A stretch of DNA of 64,000 bases from Streptomyces sp. NBC_00376 (GCF_036077095.1 NZ_CP107960.1:5890001-5954000); one strand, 5' to 3'; positions 18,245 through 29,444 are shown, numbered from the stretch's first letter. Numbers and translations are program-made. The notes: a model not told the origin generated them from the letters alone.

Positions 18245-19321
18245 CTACGCGGTCGGTACGCCCACTTCCGACCATGCCTTCAGGACGGCCTCGGCCTCGT
18301 CGCCCTCGCCGAAGCGGCTGCGGGCCGCTGCGACGGTAAGACGGGCGAAGGACGCGAAGTCCGCGTCCACGGCCAGTTGACCACCTGTGAGCACATCGAA
18401 CCAGAGCTGCCCGGCCCGCTCCCACGCATTGCCGCCGAGCGCCGTCGCCAGCAGATAGAACGCGCGGTTCGGGATGCCCGAGTTGAGGTGCACCCCGCCG
18501 TTGTCCTCGCTGGTGTGGATGTAGTCCTCCATCTTCGCGGGCTGCGGGTCCTTGCCCAGTACGTCGTCGTCGTACGCCGTGCCCGGCGCCTTCATCGAGC
18601 GCAGCGCGACGCCCTGGACGCGGGGCGCCAGCAGCCCGGCGCCGATCAGCCAGTCGGCCTGGTCGGCGCTCTGGCCCAGCGAGTACTGCTTGACCAGGGA
18701 GCCGAAGACGTCGGACATGGATTCGTTGAGCGCTCCGGACTGGCCGTAGTAGCTCAGATTGGCGGTGTACTGGGTCAGGCCGTGGGTCAGCTCGTGGCCG
18801 ATCACGTCGATGGCGACGGTGAAGTCCAGGAAGATCTCGCCGTCCCCGTCGCCGAAGACCATCTGCTCGCCGTCGAAGAAGGCGTTGTTGTACTTCTCGT
18901 CGTAGTGCACGGAACCGATCAGCGGCAGTCCGTTGCCGTCGATCGAACTGCGGCCGTACGCCTTGAGCAGCAGCTCGAAGGTGGCGCCGAGTCCCGCGTA
19001 CGCGCGGTTGACGCTCGCGTCCTTCGTCGGGTCCTGGCCCTCGGAGCGGACCTTGGTGCCGGGTAGTTGGGTGCGGTGGCGGCAGTCGTACAGGACGCGC
19101 TCGGGCTTGTCGGACGCTTCCCCGTCGGGCGCGGGGGCGACGGGCACGGTGACGACCGTGGCCATCTGGCGGCGGGTGCGGCGGGCCGCGTCGCCCTCCA
19201 GGGTGCGGCGGGCGGGACCGGCGAGATCGGGGTTGTCGGACTGCGACAGCCTGTCCAGGACCTGGGGCGGCACGATCGTGCAGAAGACGGGGCGGAATCC
19301 GTGCTGTGACTGAGGGTGCAT
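18245..19321 (-). CDS. Protealysin-like M4 metalloprotease
   Basis: A 358-residue thermolysin-family protease. Zinc ligands are His176 and His180 in IGHELTHGLTQ, with Glu200 in GALNESMSDVFG; DNGGVHLNSGIPN supplies the transition-state region. The first 30 residues contain PVFCTIVPPQVLDRLS, the short protealysin-type propeptide with its conserved Cys (Cys14) and PP, and there is no Sec signal peptide, as in other protealysin-like proteases. These are thought to act inside cells or leave by an unknown route. The emfourin-like inhibitor gene follows. Confidence 0.9.
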   Translation of the reverse strand: MHPQSQHGFRPVFCTIVPPQVLDRLSQSDNPDLAGPARRTLEGDAARRTRRQMATVVTVPVAPAPDGEASDKPERVLYDCRHRTQLPGTKVRSEGQDPTKDASVNRAYAGLGATFELLLKAYGRSSIDGNGLPLIGSVHYDEKYNNAFFDGEQMVFGDGDGEIFLDFTVAIDVIGHELTHGLTQYTANLSYYGQSGALNESMSDVFGSLVKQYSLGQSADQADWLIGAGLLAPRVQGVALRSMKAPGTAYDDDVLGKDPQPAKMEDYIHTSEDNGGVHLNSGIPNRAFYLLATALGGNAWERAGQLWFDVLTGGQLAVDADFASFARLTVAAARSRFGEGDEAEAVLKAWSEVGVPTA

Positions 19322-19345
19322 ACCGCCGACTGTGGCAGCAGGTAA

Positions 19346-21403
<2,058 letters not shown>

Positions 21404-21430
21404 TCTGGCGCCCGCGAGGGCGCGTCCGCA

Positions 21431-21478
21431 CGGCCGAAAACCCCGTCCACCCGCTTCCGGGGGGCGGGGTTCGGCCAT
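21431..21478 (+). terminator. leuA terminator hairpin
   Basis: GGCCGAAAACCCCG (from about 21433) pairs with CGGGGTTCGGCC (to 21477), with two unpaired A residues. It lies 30 bases after the leuA stop. Confidence 0.7.
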
Positions 21479-21614
21479 CTCCGGGCGGTTGTGACGAGCG
21501 AGGTACTGACGTCACATCACGACTGTGGTTAACATCACGTCCACACGGCAATGTTGCCGGAGGGGGCACCTCCCGTGCTTTTAGGGCTACGGGGGAGTTA
21601 CGGAGGTGTGCGAC

Positions 21615-22319
21615 GTGCGGCCAGGCCTGGGACAACGCGCCATGAAGCTGCGTATCTGTGGCATCCGCACCATCTGGGACCCCGTCGGCGACGGGGAGTT
21701 CTTCTGCCCCGGCTGCGGCGGCGACCGCAACTACCGCCGTCTCACGGGCCGTCGGCGCTTCGCGGTGCTCGGTGTGCCGATGCTGCGGCGCGGCACCGTG
21801 GGCCCCGTCGTCGAATGCGCCGCCTGCCGCGAGCACTTCGGCACCGACGCGCTCGACCACCCCACCACCACCCGGCTCTCCGCCATGCTCCGGGACGCCG
21901 TCCACACCGTCGCGCTCGGCGTCCTCGCGGCCGGCGGCACCACCTCCCGCACGGTGCTGGAGACCGCGGCCGCCATCGTGCGCGGCGCCGGGTTCGAGGA
22001 CTGCACCGAGGAACAGCTCCGCACCGTCGTCGAGGTCCTCGCCCCCGACACCGGCCACGGCTCCGCCTTCGACCCCGCGGCCGAGGCGTGCGGAGCGGCC
22101 CTCGCCATCGAACTGCACGAGGCGCTGGAACCCCTCGCCCCGCACCTGGCCCCCGCCGGACGTGAATCGATTCTGCTCCAGGGCGCCCGGATCGCCCTCG
22201 CCGACGGCCCGTACGGACCGGCCGAGCGCGAGGTGCTGACCACGGTCGGCGGCGCGCTCCAGCTCTGCGCCCAGGACACCGCCCGACTGCTCGCCGAGGC
22301 GGCGCGCACGCCCTCCTGA
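21615..22319 (+). CDS. TerB-like protein with N-terminal zinc ribbon
   Basis: A 234-residue protein. The first 75 residues hold a zinc-ribbon pattern, CPGC (31-34) and CAAC (68-71), with an RNYRRLTGRRRFAVLGVPML linker. The remainder is helical and resembles the TerB/tellurite-resistance fold (RIALADGPYGPAEREVL). The role is unknown; TerB-like domains are associated with membrane stress. GTG 21615 is chosen because GGAGG lies 8 bases upstream; GTG 21606 and ATG 21642 are possible. Upstream, an imperfect stem (CTCCCGT / ACGGGGGAG, about 21571-21597) precedes the start. Confidence 0.72.
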   Translation: MRPGLGQRAMKLRICGIRTIWDPVGDGEFFCPGCGGDRNYRRLTGRRRFAVLGVPMLRRGTVGPVVECAACREHFGTDALDHPTTTRLSAMLRDAVHTVALGVLAAGGTTSRTVLETAAAIVRGAGFEDCTEEQLRTVVEVLAPDTGHGSAFDPAAEACGAALAIELHEALEPLAPHLAPAGRESILLQGARIALADGPYGPAEREVLTTVGGALQLCAQDTARLLAEAARTPS

Positions 22320-22363
22320 CGGCCCCGGACGGGCCGGGGGCCCCGCGGGCCGTCCCCGTACCG

Positions 22364-22369
22364 GACAAT
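22364..22369 (+). promoter_or_regulatory. GACAAT hexamer just before recO
   Basis: GACAAT ends 6 bases before ATG 22376. There is no Shine-Dalgarno sequence in between, so it is a candidate weak -10 for a leaderless transcript. Confidence 0.35.
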
Positions 22370-22375
22370 GGACGC

Positions 22376-23122
22376 ATGAGCTTGTTCCGGGACGACGGCG
22401 TGGTGCTGCGCACGCAGAAGCTGGGCGAGGCCGACCGGATCATCACGATCCTGACCCGCGGCCACGGCCGGGTACGCGCCGTCGCGCGCGGGGTGCGCCG
22501 CACGAAGTCCAAGTTCGGGGCGCGGCTGGAACCCTTCTCCCACGTCGACGTGCAGTTCTTCGCCCGGGGCAGCGAACTGGTCGGCCGCGGGCTGCCGCTC
22601 TGCACCCAGAGCGAGACGATCGCTCCGTACGGCGGCGGCATCGTCACCGACTACGCCCGCTACACCGCGGGCACCGCGATGCTGGAGACCGCCGAGCGGT
22701 TCACCGACCACGAGGGCGAGCCGGCCGTCCAGCAGTACCTGCTGCTCGTCGGCGGGCTGCGCACCCTCGCCCGCGGCGAGCACGAGCCGCATCTCATCCT
22801 CGACGCCTTCCTGCTGCGCTCGCTCGCCGTCAACGGCTACGCGCCCAGCTTCGAGGACTGCGCCAAGTGCGGAATGTCCGGACCGAACCGGTTCTTCTCG
22901 GTCGCGGCGGGGGGCGTCATATGCGGCGACTGCCGGGTGCCCGGCAGCGTCGTACCCTCGGCTGAGGCCGTCACGCTGCTGAGCGCACTGCTCAGCGGCG
23001 ACTGGGAGACGGCGGACGCGTGCGAGCCGCGTCATGTCAGGGAGGGGAGCGGGCTGGTGTCCGCCTATCTGCACTGGCATCTGGAGCGCGGGCTGCGCTC
23101 ACTGCGGTACGTAGAGAAGTGA
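22376..23122 (+). CDS. recO: DNA repair protein RecO
   Basis: A 248-residue RecO: N-terminal OB fold ([19 protein letters not shown]), then a helical domain with a zinc cluster made by CAKC and CGDC. RecO loads RecA on SSB-coated single strands in the RecFOR pathway. It precedes uppS by 35 bases, the typical actinobacterial recO-uppS pair. Confidence 0.95.
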   Translation: MSLFRDDGVVLRTQKLGEADRIITILTRGHGRVRAVARGVRRTKSKFGARLEPFSHVDVQFFARGSELVGRGLPLCTQSETIAPYGGGIVTDYARYTAGTAMLETAERFTDHEGEPAVQQYLLLVGGLRTLARGEHEPHLILDAFLLRSLAVNGYAPSFEDCAKCGMSGPNRFFSVAAGGVICGDCRVPGSVVPSAEAVTLLSALLSGDWETADACEPRHVREGSGLVSAYLHWHLERGLRSLRYVEK

Positions 23123-23157
23123 CACAGGCAGATCAGGCACAGGGAGCGAGACAGTTC

Positions 23158-23982
23158 ATGGCAGTACGCGGGATGCTCGGCGGCCGTAACCGGCGCGACT
23201 ACAAGACCCCGGAGCCGCACCCCTCCGGTGCCACGCCCCCGAAGATCCCCGGCGAGCTGGTGCCCAAGCACGTGGCCGTCGTGATGGACGGCAACGGCCG
23301 CTGGGCCAAGGAGCGCGGCCTCCCGCGCACCGAGGGCCACAAGGTCGGCGAGGGCGTCGTCATGGACGTCCTCAAGGGCTGCATCGAGATGGGCGTCAAG
23401 AACCTCTCGCTGTACGCGTTCTCCACCGAGAACTGGAAGCGGTCCCCGGAGGAGGTGAAGTTCCTGATGAACTTCAACCGGGACGTGATCCGCCGCCGCC
23501 GCGACGAGATGGACGAACTGGGCATCCGCATCCGCTGGGTCGGCCGCATGCCCAAGCTGTGGAAGTCCGTGGTCCAGGAGCTCCAGGTCGCCCAGGAGCA
23601 GACCAAGGACAACGACAAGATGACGCTGTACTTCTGCGTCAACTACGGAGGCCGGGCCGAGATCGCCGACGCCGCGCAGCGCATCGCGCAGGATGTCGCG
23701 GCCGGGAAGCTGGACCCGTCCAAGGTCAACGAGAAGACCTTCGCGAAGTACATCTACTACCCGGACATGCCGGACGTCGACCTCTTCGTCCGCCCCAGCG
23801 GCGAGCAGCGCACGTCCAACTATCTGATCTGGCAGAGCGCCTACGCCGAGATGGTCTTCCAGGACGTGCTCTGGCCGGACTTCGACCGCCGCGACCTGTG
23901 GCGGGCCTGCCTGGAGTTCGCCCAGCGCGACCGGCGCTTCGGTGGCGCGGTGGAGGCGGGTACCGCGGGGCCGGCCGTCTGA
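23158..23982 (+). CDS. uppS: Isoprenyl transferase (undecaprenyl diphosphate synthase type)
   Basis: A 274-residue cis-prenyltransferase. [15 protein letters not shown] holds the catalytic Asp and diphosphate site; [13 protein letters not shown] and [20 protein letters not shown] are the other family signatures. It builds the C55 (or related) lipid carrier for cell-wall synthesis at the membrane. ATG 23158 has AGGGAG upstream; the frame opens earlier, inside recO. Probably co-transcribed with recO. Confidence 0.95.
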   Translation: MAVRGMLGGRNRRDYKTPEPHPSGATPPKIPGELVPKHVAVVMDGNGRWAKERGLPRTEGHKVGEGVVMDVLKGCIEMGVKNLSLYAFSTENWKRSPEEVKFLMNFNRDVIRRRRDEMDELGIRIRWVGRMPKLWKSVVQELQVAQEQTKDNDKMTLYFCVNYGGRAEIADAAQRIAQDVAAGKLDPSKVNEKTFAKYIYYPDMPDVDLFVRPSGEQRTSNYLIWQSAYAEMVFQDVLWPDFDRRDLWRACLEFAQRDRRFGGAVEAGTAGPAV

Positions 23983-23991
23983 CCTTGCCGT

Positions 23992-23997
23992 TACGAT
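23992..23997 (+). promoter_or_regulatory. Candidate -10 element (TACGAT), leaderless start
   Basis: TACGAT (TAnnnT) lies 8 bases before ATG 24006; no ribosome-binding site is visible. Confidence 0.4.
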
Positions 23998-24005
23998 TCC
24001 GCCCC

Positions 24006-24539
24006 ATGACAACTCAGGGGTGGGAACTGGAAGGGGTCGTGGTCGAGCTGGAGTACCAGCCGACCACGGCCGATTTCGCGGAGGCGCTGAACGCCCGCGC
24101 GAAGATCAGTAGGAGCGGCCGTATGCAGCGCAAGCTGCTGATCCTGATGCCGGCGCTGGCAGTGCTGATGGGCATCACGATCGCGAGCGGCCGGCACGGC
24201 CCGGGGGCGCCCGTCTGGGTGGGGCTCGTCTTCGTGATACTGACCGTGATCCTGACGCCCTGGCTCCAGGCCCGGCAGCTGTACCGGTTCGCCGCGCGCC
24301 AGGGCACCTGCCGCACGGTGGTGCGCGAGACCGGCATTCAGATGGTCACGGACCACAGCACCACGACCGTCAACTGGGAGATGGTGCCCCGCTACCGGGA
24401 GACGCCACAGCTCTTCGTGCTGTTCAGCGGCGACAAGCAGGCCACCGGGATCACCATGCTCCCCAAGCGCGGTGTGCGCGGGCCGGACGACCTCGACCGG
24501 CTGCGGAGCGTGCTGGACCGCAACGTACGAAGGCTCTGA
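24006..24539 (+). CDS. YcxB-like membrane protein
   Basis: A 177-residue protein with two adjacent membrane segments (about 45-60 and 66-84, LILMPALAVLMGITIA and VWVGLVFVILTVILTPWL) and a C-terminal cytosolic beta-domain with TTTVNWEMVPRYRETPQLFVLF, the hallmark of the YcxB / DUF-type PH-like fold. The function is unknown. It stands alone after uppS and ends at a strong bidirectional hairpin shared with zur. Confidence 0.75.
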   Translation: MTTQGWELEGVVVELEYQPTTADFAEALNARAKISRSGRMQRKLLILMPALAVLMGITIASGRHGPGAPVWVGLVFVILTVILTPWLQARQLYRFAARQGTCRTVVRETGIQMVTDHSTTTVNWEMVPRYRETPQLFVLFSGDKQATGITMLPKRGVRGPDDLDRLRSVLDRNVRRL

Positions 24540-24558
24540 GACGACGGTTCTGAGACGG

Positions 24559-24593
24559 GTGAGGGCCCGGGGGCGGCGCCCCCGGGCCCTCAC
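24559..24593. terminator. Perfect 16-bp bidirectional terminator
   Basis: GTGAGGGCCCGGGGGC (24559-24574) and GCCCCCGGGCCCTCAC (24578-24593) pair perfectly around a 3-base loop. The hairpin lies between the convergent YcxB-like and zur genes. Confidence 0.85.
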
Positions 24594-24600
24594 TGCTTCC

Positions 24601-25035
24601 TCACTTCTTCGCGGCCGCGCACTCCGCGCAGGTGCCGAAGATCTCCACCGTGTGGGCCACGTTCACATACCCGTGCTGGGCGGCGATGGTCTCCGCCCAC
24701 TGCTCCACCGCGGGCCCCTCGACCTCCACGGCCTTGCCGCACATCCGGCACACCAGGTGGTGATGGTGGTCCCCGGTCGAACAGCGCCGGTACACGGACT
24801 CGCCGTCCGTGGTGCGCAGCACGTCGACCTCGCCGGCGTCGGCCAGGGACTGGAGGGTGCGGTAGACGGTGGTGAGCCCGACCGAGTCGCCGCGGTGCTT
24901 GAGCACGTCGTGCAGCTCCTGGGCGCTGCGGAACTCGTCCACCTCGTCGAGCGCCGCCGCCACCGCCGCCCGCTGCCGGGTCGACCGGCCGCGTACCGGG
25001 GCCGCGTTCGTTCCACTGATCGGCGCCGTCGCCAC
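24601..25035 (-). CDS. zur: Zinc uptake regulator Zur (Fur family)
   Basis: A 144-residue Fur-family repressor: winged-helix DNA-binding domain (RSTRQRAAVAAAL to TTVYRTLQSLADAGEVDVL), the HHHH cluster at DHHHHLVC, and two CxxC pairs (CRMC, CAEC) for structural zinc. The sequence closely matches Zur as I know it from S. coelicolor, and the gene adjoins znuBCA. GTG 25035 is chosen because GGAGG lies 6 bases upstream; the longer frame (to 25155) overlaps znuB. It represses zinc uptake genes when zinc is sufficient. Confidence 0.93.
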   Translation of the reverse strand: MATAPISGTNAAPVRGRSTRQRAAVAAALDEVDEFRSAQELHDVLKHRGDSVGLTTVYRTLQSLADAGEVDVLRTTDGESVYRRCSTGDHHHHLVCRMCGKAVEVEGPAVEQWAETIAAQHGYVNVAHTVEIFGTCAECAAAKK

Positions 25036-25100
25036 AGCAGCCTCCTCGTGTCGCCCGTACCTGTGTCGGGCCATTGTGCCAGCCCGTCCGGACGCCGCGG

Positions 25101-25994
25101 TCAAACCCGGAGTTCGTCCGGGGCCGGACGGGAGGCCGGTACCTCCAGGGTGCATCCCCCGGACGCCGCTTCGCTGCGGCGGGCGCGGCTTCTGGCCAGC
25201 GGGGTCGCCAGCAGCGTCAGGGCGACGAAGACCGCGATGGCCAGCAGCACGATCGTCGCGCCGGGCGGGACGTCCTGGTAGTACGAGGTGACGGTGCCGG
25301 CCAGGGTCACCGCCGTACCGATGACGACCGACAGCACGAACGTCACCTTGAAGGACCGGGAGATCTGCTGCGCGGCCGCGACCGGCACCACCATCAGCGC
25401 GCTGACCAGCAGCAGCCCGACGACCCGCATCGCGACGGTGACGGTCACCGCCGCCGTCACGGCGACCAGCAGGTTCAGCGCCCGCACCGGCAGCCCGGTG
25501 ACCCGGGCGAACTCCTCGTCCTGGCTGACCGCGAACAACTGGCGGCGCAGCCCCAGCGTCACCAGCAGCACGAAGGCGGCCAGCACGCAGATCGAGGTGA
25601 TGTCCTCGGCGGAGACCGTGGACAGGGAGCCGAAGAGGTACGAGGTGAGGTTGGCGTTGGAGCCGGTGTCGGAGAGGTTGATCAGCAGCACACCGCCCGC
25701 CATGCCGCCGTAGAACAGCATGGCCAGCGCGATGTCGCCGCGGGTGCGCCCGTACCAGCGGATGAGCTCCATCACGACGGCACCGGCGACGGCGACCGCG
25801 GTGGCCATCCAGACCGGGCTGGTGGAGAGCAGGAAGCCGAGGCCGACACCGGTCATCGCGATGTGGCCGATGCCGTCGCCCATCAGGGCCTGGCGGCGCT
25901 GGACGAGGTAGATGCCGACGGCGGGCGCGATGACGCCGACGAGCACGGCGGCGAGCAGGGCCCGCTGCATGAAGGGAGGGGTGAGGAATTCCAT
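25101..25994 (-). CDS. znuB: Zinc ABC transporter permease ZnuB
   Basis: A 297-residue ABC-3 family permease with about eight membrane segments (for example LLAAVLVGVIAPAVGIYLV and VVGLLLVSALMVVPVAAAQQ) and the family loop ALMGDGIGHIAMTGVGLG. It forms the membrane channel for Zn2+ with ZnuC and ZnuA. Only two bases separate it from znuC, and zur follows 65 bases later. Confidence 0.93.
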   Translation of the reverse strand: MEFLTPPFMQRALLAAVLVGVIAPAVGIYLVQRRQALMGDGIGHIAMTGVGLGFLLSTSPVWMATAVAVAGAVVMELIRWYGRTRGDIALAMLFYGGMAGGVLLINLSDTGSNANLTSYLFGSLSTVSAEDITSICVLAAFVLLVTLGLRRQLFAVSQDEEFARVTGLPVRALNLLVAVTAAVTVTVAMRVVGLLLVSALMVVPVAAAQQISRSFKVTFVLSVVIGTAVTLAGTVTSYYQDVPPGATIVLLAIAVFVALTLLATPLARSRARRSEAASGGCTLEVPASRPAPDELRV

Positions 25995-25996
25995 GG

Positions 25997-26779
25997 TCAG
26001 CTCAGCAGTCCCGTCCGGACGGGCTCGGAGGCCGCGTGGGGGTGTACGTGGTCGTGTCCGGGCAGGGCGTGCTGGCCCAGCGCCTTCGGCGGCGGCCCGT
26101 CGTGCATCACACAGCCGTCGCGCAGCACGATCGCGCGGTCGATCAGCGGCTCCAGCGGGCCCAGCTCGTGCAGGACGAGCAGCACCGTGGTGCCGGCCGC
26201 GACCTGCTCGCGCAGGGTCGTGGCGAGGATCTCCTGGCTGGCCAGGTCGACGCCGGCCATCGGCTCGTCCATGATCAGCAGCTCGGGTTCGGCGGCCAGC
26301 GCGCGGGCGATCAGCACCCGCTGGTGCTGTCCGCCGGAGAGCGCGTCCACCGAGTCCCCGGCGCGGTCGGCGAGGCCGACGAGCTCGATGGCCCGGTCGA
26401 CGGCGGCCCGGTCGGCCCTGCGGAGCAGGCCCAGCTTCGTGCGGGACAGCCGCCCGGAGGTGACGACCTCGCGGATCGTGGCGGGGACGCCGCCGGCCGC
26501 CGTGGTGCGCTGGGGCACGTAGCCGATCCGCGCCCAGGAGCGGAAGCGGCGCAGCGGGGTGCCGAACAGTTCGACGGAGCCGCCGGTGAGCGGGACCTGC
26601 CCGATGACGGAGCGGACGGCGGTCGACTTGCCCGAGCCGTTGGCGCCGAGCAGGGCGGCGACCTCGCCGCGGTGGACGGTCAGGTCGATGCCGCGCAGCA
26701 CCGGGCGCGCGCCGAGCGTGGCCGTGGCGCCCCGCAGGGCTATCACGGGGTCGGTCGTGGTGCTCCCGGTCTCGGGCAT
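25997..26779 (-). CDS. znuC: Zinc ABC transporter ATPase ZnuC
   Basis: A 260-residue ABC ATPase: Walker A GANGSGKST, Q-loop YVPQ, signature LSGGQHQR, Walker B LLIMDEP, H-loop VLHEL. The C terminus is His-rich (GQHALPGHDHVHPHA), which may bind zinc. ATG 26779 has GGAGG upstream. A longer version from GTG 26848 would overlap the znuA stop by GTGA and add a Pro-Ala-Thr repeat segment; either is possible. Confidence 0.92.
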   Translation of the reverse strand: MPETGSTTTDPVIALRGATATLGARPVLRGIDLTVHRGEVAALLGANGSGKSTAVRSVIGQVPLTGGSVELFGTPLRRFRSWARIGYVPQRTTAAGGVPATIREVVTSGRLSRTKLGLLRRADRAAVDRAIELVGLADRAGDSVDALSGGQHQRVLIARALAAEPELLIMDEPMAGVDLASQEILATTLREQVAAGTTVLLVLHELGPLEPLIDRAIVLRDGCVMHDGPPPKALGQHALPGHDHVHPHAASEPVRTGLLS

Positions 26780-26785
26780 GTGCGC

Positions 26786-26845
26786 CTCCGGTGTTGCTGT
26801 GGCGGGTGTCGCCGGTGTCACGGGTGTTGCGGGGTTCGCGGGGGT
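26786..26845. repeat. 9-bp degenerate tandem repeat at the znuA/znuC junction
   Basis: About six to seven units of the type G(C/G)GGGTGTC run between the znuA stop and the znuC start. If translated from GTG 26848 they encode PATPVTPATPATATP. Confidence 0.6.
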
Positions 26846-27801
26846 CACTTCGCGCCGAGCGCCTTCTGCAGGGCGGCGAGATTGGATCGCATGACCTCGA
26901 TGTAGTCGGCGCCCTTGGACTTGTCCGTGATTCCTTCGAGCGGGTCCAGGACGTCGGTCTTCAGGCCGGTGTCCTTGGCGAGGGTCTTCGCGGTCCTGTC
27001 GCTGGCGAGCGTCTCGAAGAATACGGTGGTGGCCCCGTCCTTCTCCGCGATGGTGTGGATCTCGCTGATCCGGGCGGGGCTGGGCTCGGCCTCGGGGTCG
27101 ACGCCGGCGATGCCCTCCTGGGTGAGGCCGTAGCGCTCGGCGAGGTACCCGAAGGCGGAGTGGGTGGTGATGAACGTTTTGGTGGCGGTGGTCTTCAGGC
27201 CGTCCGTGTACGCCTTGTCCAGCCCGTCGAGCTCGGTGACCAGCGCGGCCGTGTTCTTCCGGTAGTCCGCGGCGTGATCGGGGTCGGACTTCTCCAGGGA
27301 CTTCCCGACACCCTTGGCGACCTCGGCGTACTTCACCGGGTCCAGCCAGATGTGGGGGTCGGCGCCGGCTTCGTCGCCGTGGTGCTCGTGGCCGTGCTCC
27401 TCGCCGCCCGCCTCGGTGCCGTGGTCCTCCAGCGTGGTGAGCTTCGCGGCGTCGACGGCGTCCTTCGTGCCGGACTGCTCGATGGCGTCGTCCACGGCGG
27501 GCTGGATGCCCTTGAGGTACAGGATGCAGTCGGCGTCGGTGAGCCCGCCGATCTGCCGCGGGCTGAGCTCCAGGTCGTGCGGCTCGACGCCCGGCTTGGT
27601 CAGCGTGGTGACGGAGACGTGCTCCCCGCCTATCCGCTCGGCCAGGAACTGCATCGGATAGAACGAGGCCACCACATCCAGCTTGTCGCCGTTCTTGTGG
27701 TCCGCGGCGTCCGAGGAGGAACAGGCGGTGAGGGCGGTGAGGCCGAGGACGACTGCTCCGGCGACGGCGGCGGTGGGTATGAGGCGGCGGCTGACGTTCA
27801 T
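26845..27801 (-). CDS. znuA: Zinc ABC transporter substrate-binding lipoprotein ZnuA
   Basis: A 318-residue cluster A-I binding protein. The N terminus has a lipobox (LTALTACSSSD). Zinc-binding features are His in VEPHDLELS, the charged His-rich loop EEHGHEHHGDEAGADPHIW and His in TTHSAFGYLAERYG. It captures Zn2+ outside the cell for ZnuBC. MNVSRR at 27801 is chosen; ATGs at 27810 and 27819 are possible. Two Zur boxes cover the start region, so expression should rise when zinc is scarce. Confidence 0.93.
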   Translation of the reverse strand: MNVSRRLIPTAAVAGAVVLGLTALTACSSSDAADHKNGDKLDVVASFYPMQFLAERIGGEHVSVTTLTKPGVEPHDLELSPRQIGGLTDADCILYLKGIQPAVDDAIEQSGTKDAVDAAKLTTLEDHGTEAGGEEHGHEHHGDEAGADPHIWLDPVKYAEVAKGVGKSLEKSDPDHAADYRKNTAALVTELDGLDKAYTDGLKTTATKTFITTHSAFGYLAERYGLTQEGIAGVDPEAEPSPARISEIHTIAEKDGATTVFFETLASDRTAKTLAKDTGLKTDVLDPLEGITDKSKGADYIEVMRSNLAALQKALGAK

Positions 27802-27815
27802 GACAGTCATTTTCA
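27801..27815. promoter_or_regulatory. Zur box 1 of znuA
   Basis: On the minus strand it reads TGAAAATGACTGTCA, close to the actinobacterial Zur box TGaaAATGATTTTCA. It overlaps the proposed znuA start codon. Confidence 0.75.
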
Positions 27816-27822
27816 ACAAAAC

Positions 27823-27837
27823 TGGAAACGATTGTCA
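27823..27837. promoter_or_regulatory. Zur box 2 of znuA
   Basis: On the minus strand it reads TGACAATCGTTTCCA, a weaker Zur-like palindrome 22 bases centre-to-centre from box 1 (two helical turns). It overlaps a TTGACA -35-like hexamer (27833-27838). Confidence 0.6.
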
Positions 27838-27883
27838 ACAAGACCTATGAGATGACTTTGCCGCCGACCGCGCCGATACCGAT

Positions 27884-27914
27884 TTGATCCAGGGCCCGTG
27901 CCCGCCGGTAATCT
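27884..27914 (+). promoter_or_regulatory. Candidate glyS promoter
   Basis: TTGATC (27884-27889) and TAATCT (27909-27914) are spaced by 19 bases, about 92 bases before the glyS start. Confidence 0.4.
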
Positions 27915-28006
27915 GAAGCATTCGCCCGCCCGTCTCCCGACCACCACCCCCCACTGAGGCGCTTCGCGCCGCCCCTGTCCAATTTCGTCGTAATGAAGAG
28001 AGCACC

Positions 28007-29389
28007 GTGGCCGCCGACAAGATCGACTCCATCGTCAGCCTGAGCAAGCGCCGTGGCTTCGTCTACCCGTGCAGTGAGATCTACGGCGGCCAGCGCGCCG
28101 CCTGGGACTACGGGCCGCTGGGCGTCGAGATGAAGGAGAACCTCAAGCGCCAGTGGTGGCGCTACATGGTCACCTCGCGCGAGGACGTGGTCGGTCTCGA
28201 CTCGTCGGTCATCCTCGCCCCCGAGGTCTGGTCCGCCTCCGGTCACGTCGCCACGTTCACGGACCCGCTGACCGAGTGCACCTCCTGCCACAAGCGCTTC
28301 CGCGCCGACCACCTGGAAGAGGCGTACGAGGAGAAGCACGGTCACGCGCCCGCGAACGGCCTGACCGAGCTCAACTGCCCCAACTGCGGCAACAAGGGCA
28401 CCTTCACCGAGCCCAAGCAGTTCTCGGGTCTGCTCTCCACCCACCTCGGCCCGACCCAGGACTCCGGCTCGGTCGCCTATCTGCGCCCCGAGACCGCCCA
28501 GGGCATCTTCACCAACTTCGGCCAGGTGCTGCAGACCTCGCGCAAGAAGCCGCCGTTCGGCATCGCCCAGATGGGCAAGTCCTTCCGGAACGAGATCACT
28601 CCGGGCAACTTCATCTTCCGCACCCGCGAGTTCGAGCAGATGGAGATGGAGTTCTTCGTCAAGCCGGGCGAGGACGAGGAGTGGCAGCAGTACTGGATGG
28701 ACCAGCGCTGGAACTGGTACACGGAGCTCGGCATGCGCGAGGAGAACATGCGCTGGTTCGAGCACCCGAAGGAGAAGCTCTCCCACTACTCCAAGCGCAC
28801 CGCCGACATCGAGTACCGCTTCCGCTTCGGCGGCAGCGAGTGGGGTGAGCTGGAGGGCGTCGCCAACCGCACGGACTACGACCTCAAGGCGCACTCCAAG
28901 GCCTCGGGCACCGACCTGTCCTTCTTCGACCAGGAGGCCGGCGAGCGCTGGACGCCGTACGTCATCGAGCCGGCAGCCGGTGTCGGCCGGGCGATGCTCG
29001 CCTTCCTCCTCGACGCCTACATCGAGGACGAGGCGCCCAACGCCAAGGGCGTCATGGAGAAGCGCACCGTGATGCGTCTCGACCCGCGCCTCGCGCCGGT
29101 CAAGGTCGCCGTCCTGCCGCTGTCCCGCAACCCGCAGCTGTCGCCGAAGGCCAAGGGCCTCGCGACCGACCTGCGGAAGAACTGGAACATCGAGTTCGAC
29201 GACGCGGGCGCCATCGGCCGCCGCTACCGCCGCCAGGACGAGATCGGTACGCCGTTCTGCGTCACCGTCGACTTCGACACCCTTGACGACAACGCGGTGA
29301 CCGTGCGCGAGCGCGACACCATGAAGCAGGAGCGCGTCTCCCTGGACCAGATCCAGGCCTACCTCGGCGCCCGCCTGCTCGGCTGCTGA
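28007..29389 (+). CDS. glyS: Glycyl-tRNA synthetase (single-chain, class II)
   Basis: A 460-residue class II synthetase of the alpha2 type. The N terminus [26 protein letters not shown], motif 2 [28 protein letters not shown] and the C-terminal anticodon-binding domain ([20 protein letters not shown]) are all present. A zinc-binding region with CTSC and CPNC lies at about 87-130. It charges tRNA-Gly in the cytosol. The GTG start follows GAAGAG. A perfect hairpin follows the gene. Confidence 0.97.
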   Translation: MAADKIDSIVSLSKRRGFVYPCSEIYGGQRAAWDYGPLGVEMKENLKRQWWRYMVTSREDVVGLDSSVILAPEVWSASGHVATFTDPLTECTSCHKRFRADHLEEAYEEKHGHAPANGLTELNCPNCGNKGTFTEPKQFSGLLSTHLGPTQDSGSVAYLRPETAQGIFTNFGQVLQTSRKKPPFGIAQMGKSFRNEITPGNFIFRTREFEQMEMEFFVKPGEDEEWQQYWMDQRWNWYTELGMREENMRWFEHPKEKLSHYSKRTADIEYRFRFGGSEWGELEGVANRTDYDLKAHSKASGTDLSFFDQEAGERWTPYVIEPAAGVGRAMLAFLLDAYIEDEAPNAKGVMEKRTVMRLDPRLAPVKVAVLPLSRNPQLSPKAKGLATDLRKNWNIEFDDAGAIGRRYRRQDEIGTPFCVTVDFDTLDDNAVTVRERDTMKQERVSLDQIQAYLGARLLGC

Positions 29390-29406
29390 CGTATCGCTCG
29401 TACTGA

Positions 29407-29444
29407 CGAAGCCCCCGGTTGCCCGTACGGAACCGGGGGCTTCG
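29407..29444 (+). terminator. glyS terminator
   Basis: CGAAGCCCCCGGTT (29407-29420) pairs exactly with AACCGGGGGCTTCG (29431-29444), 17 bases after the stop codon. Confidence 0.85.
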
